This document shows positions 61,561 through 64,000 of a stretch of DNA of 64,000 nucleotides, one piece after another. Source of the stretch: Fulvivirga maritima (GTDB taxonomy: Bacteria > Bacteroidota > Bacteroidia > Cytophagales > Cyclobacteriaceae); contig NZ_CP089980.1 in the NCBI RefSeq assembly GCF_021389955.1, forward strand, positions 4,397,001-4,461,000, written 5' to 3'. Every line of letters starts with the position of its first letter. The stretch's first letter is position 1. The notes beneath the pieces were generated by a model. The model had not been told where the DNA came from. It ran no database searches and saw only the letters and a program-made list of their open reading frames with translations. The translations under genes and the position numbers were made by a program.

Positions 61561-61982
61561 GCTTTTCCTCAAACCTGTAGCTTTAACTACCCATTTTCCC
61601 CGTGTGTCCTTACCGTAGGAGTGCTGTTTTCAACGCCTGCCTTTTCAATCTGTCACATCTCTCATTACAAAGAAAAAATTGGCATACCCTATTTTATTTA
61701 ATGTCAATAAAGAATGGGTTCCTTACATGCTAATCATGACACCTTTTCAGGTTGTTGTGTCACGTGATATTTCCCTATAAGTTCATAAAAATATACGTAA
61801 AATTAAATTAGTCCATAAAATGAGGCATTATGTCATGGTGTTTATTTACTGACATAATTACCTATTTGTGACTGAATGTCACATTTCATGCACATTTGTC
61901 AATAGCAATAAAAAATGTCAGGAATTTTTTTAATCAGCCATTGGAGCGAGATAGGGCTATAGTTTCACCATCTTCCTGCCCA

Positions 61983-62022
61983 ATGCACAAGATAATTTTC
62001 TAAAAAAGGTCGAAATGCACAA
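61983..62022. promoter_or_regulatory. Direct repeat ATGCACAA upstream of proC
   Basis: ATGCACAA occurs at 61983-61990 and 62015-62022, 32 bp apart, i.e. about three helical turns, on the same face of the DNA, 60-100 bp before the proC start. A regulator could bind here; which one is not known. Confidence 0.25.
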
Positions 62023-62081
62023 TGGTTGTATTATATGAGGTGATTTTTTAAACACAAAACCTTAAAATTAACATTTAAGAA

Positions 62082-62882
62082 ATGAAAGTATTAGTAATAG
62101 GAGCGGGAAACATGGGGTTAGCATATGCTAAGGCTCTTGTAAAATCAGAGCTTTTGTCTAGTGATAACCTGATGATCTCAGATACTGATAAGGAAAAATC
62201 AAAGCAGCTGGAAACTATAAGCCGTTTTGATGTTTACACAGATCTGGAAGAGTGTTTGCCTGCGGCTGACATTATTTTTATCGCGGTAAAACCCTATCAT
62301 ATTGATGAGCTTTTTGGTGACATAAAATCTAAAATGACAGAAGATCAGTTAGTGATTTCTCTCATGGCAGGTGTTACTATTCAAACTATTCAGGAAGGCC
62401 TTGGTATATCTAAGGTGGTAAGAGCTATGCCTAATCTGCCAGCTCAGGTAGGTAAAGGACTTACATCTTTTACTGCTTCAGAAACGGTATCAAGATTAGA
62501 ACTATCTACAGTAGAAAACCTGCTAAATACCACTGGTAAATCAGTAAGGTTAGATACTGAAAATGATATAGATGCCTCTACAGGTATTTCTGGTAGCGGA
62601 CCAGCATATGTATTCTATTTTATGCAGTCTATGATGGATGCCGCCAAAAAAATGGGCTTTTCTGACCACGACTCTAAAGTACTGGTAAGCCAGACCTTTG
62701 AAGGTGCTGTAGAGCTGTTTAATAAATCTGACCTATCACCTCAATCATGGATGAACCGTGTGGCCTCTAAAGGTGGAACCACCAGAGCCGCATTAGATTC
62801 TATGGATGATAATAATGTGAGGCAATTAATTGAGGATGCCGCATACGCAGCATTTGATAGAGCAGTTGAACTAGGTAAATAA
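62082..62882 (+). CDS. proC: Pyrroline-5-carboxylate reductase
   Basis: A 266-residue enzyme that reduces 1-pyrroline-5-carboxylate to proline with NAD(P)H, the last step of proline synthesis. Seen: dinucleotide fold MKVLVIGAGNMGLAYAKAL, FIAVKPYHIDEL, VVRAMPNLPAQVGKG, and the diagnostic signature ISGSGPAYVFYFMQSMMDAA, with RVASKGGTTRAALDSM near the end. It is followed after 4 bp by proB, and then proA, an operon holding all three genes of the pathway from glutamate. Confidence 0.95.
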   Translation: MKVLVIGAGNMGLAYAKALVKSELLSSDNLMISDTDKEKSKQLETISRFDVYTDLEECLPAADIIFIAVKPYHIDELFGDIKSKMTEDQLVISLMAGVTIQTIQEGLGISKVVRAMPNLPAQVGKGLTSFTASETVSRLELSTVENLLNTTGKSVRLDTENDIDASTGISGSGPAYVFYFMQSMMDAAKKMGFSDHDSKVLVSQTFEGAVELFNKSDLSPQSWMNRVASKGGTTRAALDSMDDNNVRQLIEDAAYAAFDRAVELGK

Positions 62883-62886
62883 TAAA

Positions 62887-63681
62887 ATGGAAGTTGAAAA
62901 ACAGTATAAAAAGAGAATTGTAATAAAAGTAGGTACCAATGTGATGACTAACAAGGATAATCGCATAGTAGTACCTATCCTTAAGAAGTTAGTAGACCAG
63001 ATAGCCCGATTGTATGAGGAAGATATCATTTGCGTGTTGATATCCTCAGGATCGGTAATTGCCGGAAAAGAAGTTTTGGATGGCAACACGATTATAGACC
63101 CCACTACACGCCGACAGGTATATTCTGCTGTGGGGCAACCACGTATGATGCGTCATTATTACAGCTTGTTTCATCATTATGGAATGCGCTGCGCACAAGT
63201 ATTGGCCACTAAAAGGGATTTTGCCCCAGGTAAGTACCGTGACAATATGATTAATTGTTATGAAGGCTTGCTTAACCAGGGTATAGTGCCTATTGCCAAT
63301 GAAGATGATGCCGTATCATTATCAATGTCAATGTTTACAGATAACGATGAGCTGGCCAGTTTAGTGGCAGAACTCATCCATGCGGATGCACTTATCTTAT
63401 TAACAGATACAGATGGTGTGTTTGACGGGCACCCTGATGATGAAGATTCTAATCTGATTAAAACAGTAACTACTGATCAGTCAGTGGAGCAGTTTATTCA
63501 ATCATCAGGCAAGAAAGAAGGAGAAGGCCGTGGAGGAATGGAGTCTAAAATTAATGTAGCTAAGAAAACAGCTGCCAAGGACATTCCTACTTACATAGCC
63601 AATGGTAAAAGAGAGGATGTGATCGTTGACATCGCTCATGGTAAAAATGTCGGTACTCGCATATATCAGGAAGAAGATTAA
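62887..63681 (+). CDS. proB: Glutamate 5-kinase (without PUA domain)
   Basis: A 264-residue amino-acid kinase that phosphorylates glutamate, the first and feedback-controlled step of proline synthesis. Seen: RIVIKVGTNVMTNKDN, LISSGSVIAGKEVL, IVPIANEDDAVS, DNDELASLVAELIHADALILLTD (two blocks), and the GGMESKINVAKKTA signature. It stops before the C-terminal PUA domain of the E. coli enzyme; such short forms are known and may differ in proline inhibition. Starts 4 bp after proC and 68 bp before proA. Confidence 0.93.
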   Translation: MEVEKQYKKRIVIKVGTNVMTNKDNRIVVPILKKLVDQIARLYEEDIICVLISSGSVIAGKEVLDGNTIIDPTTRRQVYSAVGQPRMMRHYYSLFHHYGMRCAQVLATKRDFAPGKYRDNMINCYEGLLNQGIVPIANEDDAVSLSMSMFTDNDELASLVAELIHADALILLTDTDGVFDGHPDDEDSNLIKTVTTDQSVEQFIQSSGKKEGEGRGGMESKINVAKKTAAKDIPTYIANGKREDVIVDIAHGKNVGTRIYQEED

Positions 63682-63749
63682 TTTTTCTTGTTACAGTAAA
63701 TGCTGAACAATAAAAGAAGTAATAAAATCAAAATTCAAGAAGATAATTT

Positions 63750-64000
63750 ATGCTATTAATAGACACAGACAAAAAGAATGCAGTTTTAAACTCTATGGTC
63801 CAATATTTAGATAGTGACCGTGCAGAGATTATTGCTGCTAATAAAAAGGACCTTGAGGCTTTTGATCGTGATGATCAGGCTCTTTATGACCGATTGGTGG
63901 TGAATGATGCCAAAGTAGATGATATGATCAGAGCGGTGAAAGAGGTGTTAGCGCAGGATGATCCTGTAGGTCAGGTGATAAGCAAAGGAACATTAGATAA
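63750..64000 (+). CDS. proA: Glutamate-5-semialdehyde dehydrogenase (gamma-glutamyl phosphate reductase), partial
   Basis: The first 83 codons, cut by the window edge. They read MLLIDTDKKNAVLNSMVQYL, EIIAANKKDLEAFDRDDQAL, YDRLVVNDAKVDDMIRAVKE, then LAQDDPVGQV. The AANKKDLE and YDRL-VND-KV-DMI blocks are the usual N-terminal pattern of ProA. The family call is supported by its position after proC and proB. The catalytic Cys would be beyond the edge. Confidence 0.88.
   Translation, partial: MLLIDTDKKNAVLNSMVQYLDSDRAEIIAANKKDLEAFDRDDQALYDRLVVNDAKVDDMIRAVKEVLAQDDPVGQVISKGTLD

Larger units (their letters stand above)
61397..62081. other. 685-bp gap before proC with repeat copy C
   Basis: No convincing gene. 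The left end reads AGCTCTGGCTC-AATT-GAGCCAGAG (about 61406-61432), a hairpin followed by TTCCTTTCTTCGTCTTTTTT-like T-rich DNA, probably the terminator of the bacteriocin-like operon. Further on lie REP-like copy C and GTGAC-TGAAT-GTCAC (about 61867-61881). The right 100 bp must carry the proC promoter. Confidence 0.5.

Noticed and set aside
1-64000. CRISPR arrays, tRNA or rRNA genes
   Set aside because: No evenly spaced repeat arrays, cloverleaf patterns or rRNA-like stretches were seen by reading; a covariance search could still find a tRNA.

Overview
The window looks like the chromosome of a low-GC member of the Bacteroidota, probably order Cytophagales. The pointers are a hybrid two-component regulator with an AraC output, a TonB-dependent receptor with a carboxypeptidase-like N-terminal domain, a histone-H1-like small protein, an alpha-oxoamine synthase of the sphingoid/sulfonolipid type, IS1380 and IS1595 insertion sequences, and little sign of Shine-Dalgarno sequences. 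No rRNA, tRNA or CRISPR array was recognised. The species is inference only.

Layout. 1-5.5 kb: housekeeping genes (partial CPBP-like membrane protease, maf, DUF1015, biotin carboxylase, an alpha-oxoamine synthase, a histone-H1-like protein). 5.6-22 kb: a mannan-utilisation cluster, with a GH26 mannanase, Na+/sugar symporter, GH130 mannosylglucose phosphorylase, sialate-O-acetylesterase-like esterase, cellobiose/mannobiose 2-epimerase, 1393-aa hybrid sensor/regulator, GH5 mannanase and a secreted beta-propeller protein. The genes describe one route: extracellular cleavage of (acetylated) mannan, import of mannobiose, epimerisation to mannosylglucose, and phosphorolysis to mannose-1-phosphate plus glucose. 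No SusC/SusD pair is present. 22-23.4 kb: IS1380-type element copy 1, inserted exactly at the stop codon of the propeller gene. 23.5-32.4 kb: DEDDh exonuclease, mpl (frameshifted), dnaB, pckA (frameshifted), a porin and an SLC13-type carrier. 32.4-42.3 kb: stress and signalling genes (two UspA proteins, TonB, YceI, histidine kinase plus CRP-type response regulator, a second acetylesterase, a frameshifted receiver-kinase, a single-domain receiver). 42.6-50.3 kb: TonB-dependent receptor, an SF1 helicase with a C-terminal nuclease-like domain, and a KtrA/KtrB-type potassium system.

50.3-61.9 kb is accessory DNA: a tandem-duplicated lipoprotein gene, an sdpR/sdpI-like pair with a clear operator, an IS1595 element splitting a nucleotidyltransferase gene, and a second IS1595 that broke a membrane-protein gene and was itself broken by IS1380 copy 2. 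It also holds degenerate REP-like repeats and a lipoprotein ending in a class-II-bacteriocin-like glycine-rich domain, translationally coupled to a small two-helix membrane protein. That pair is the best candidate for an undescribed system. The window ends in proC-proB-proA (proA cut by the edge).

Four single-base frameshifts (mpl, pckA, the receiver-kinase, IS1380 copy 1), at least two of them in homopolymers, raise the question of sequencing error against real gene decay.
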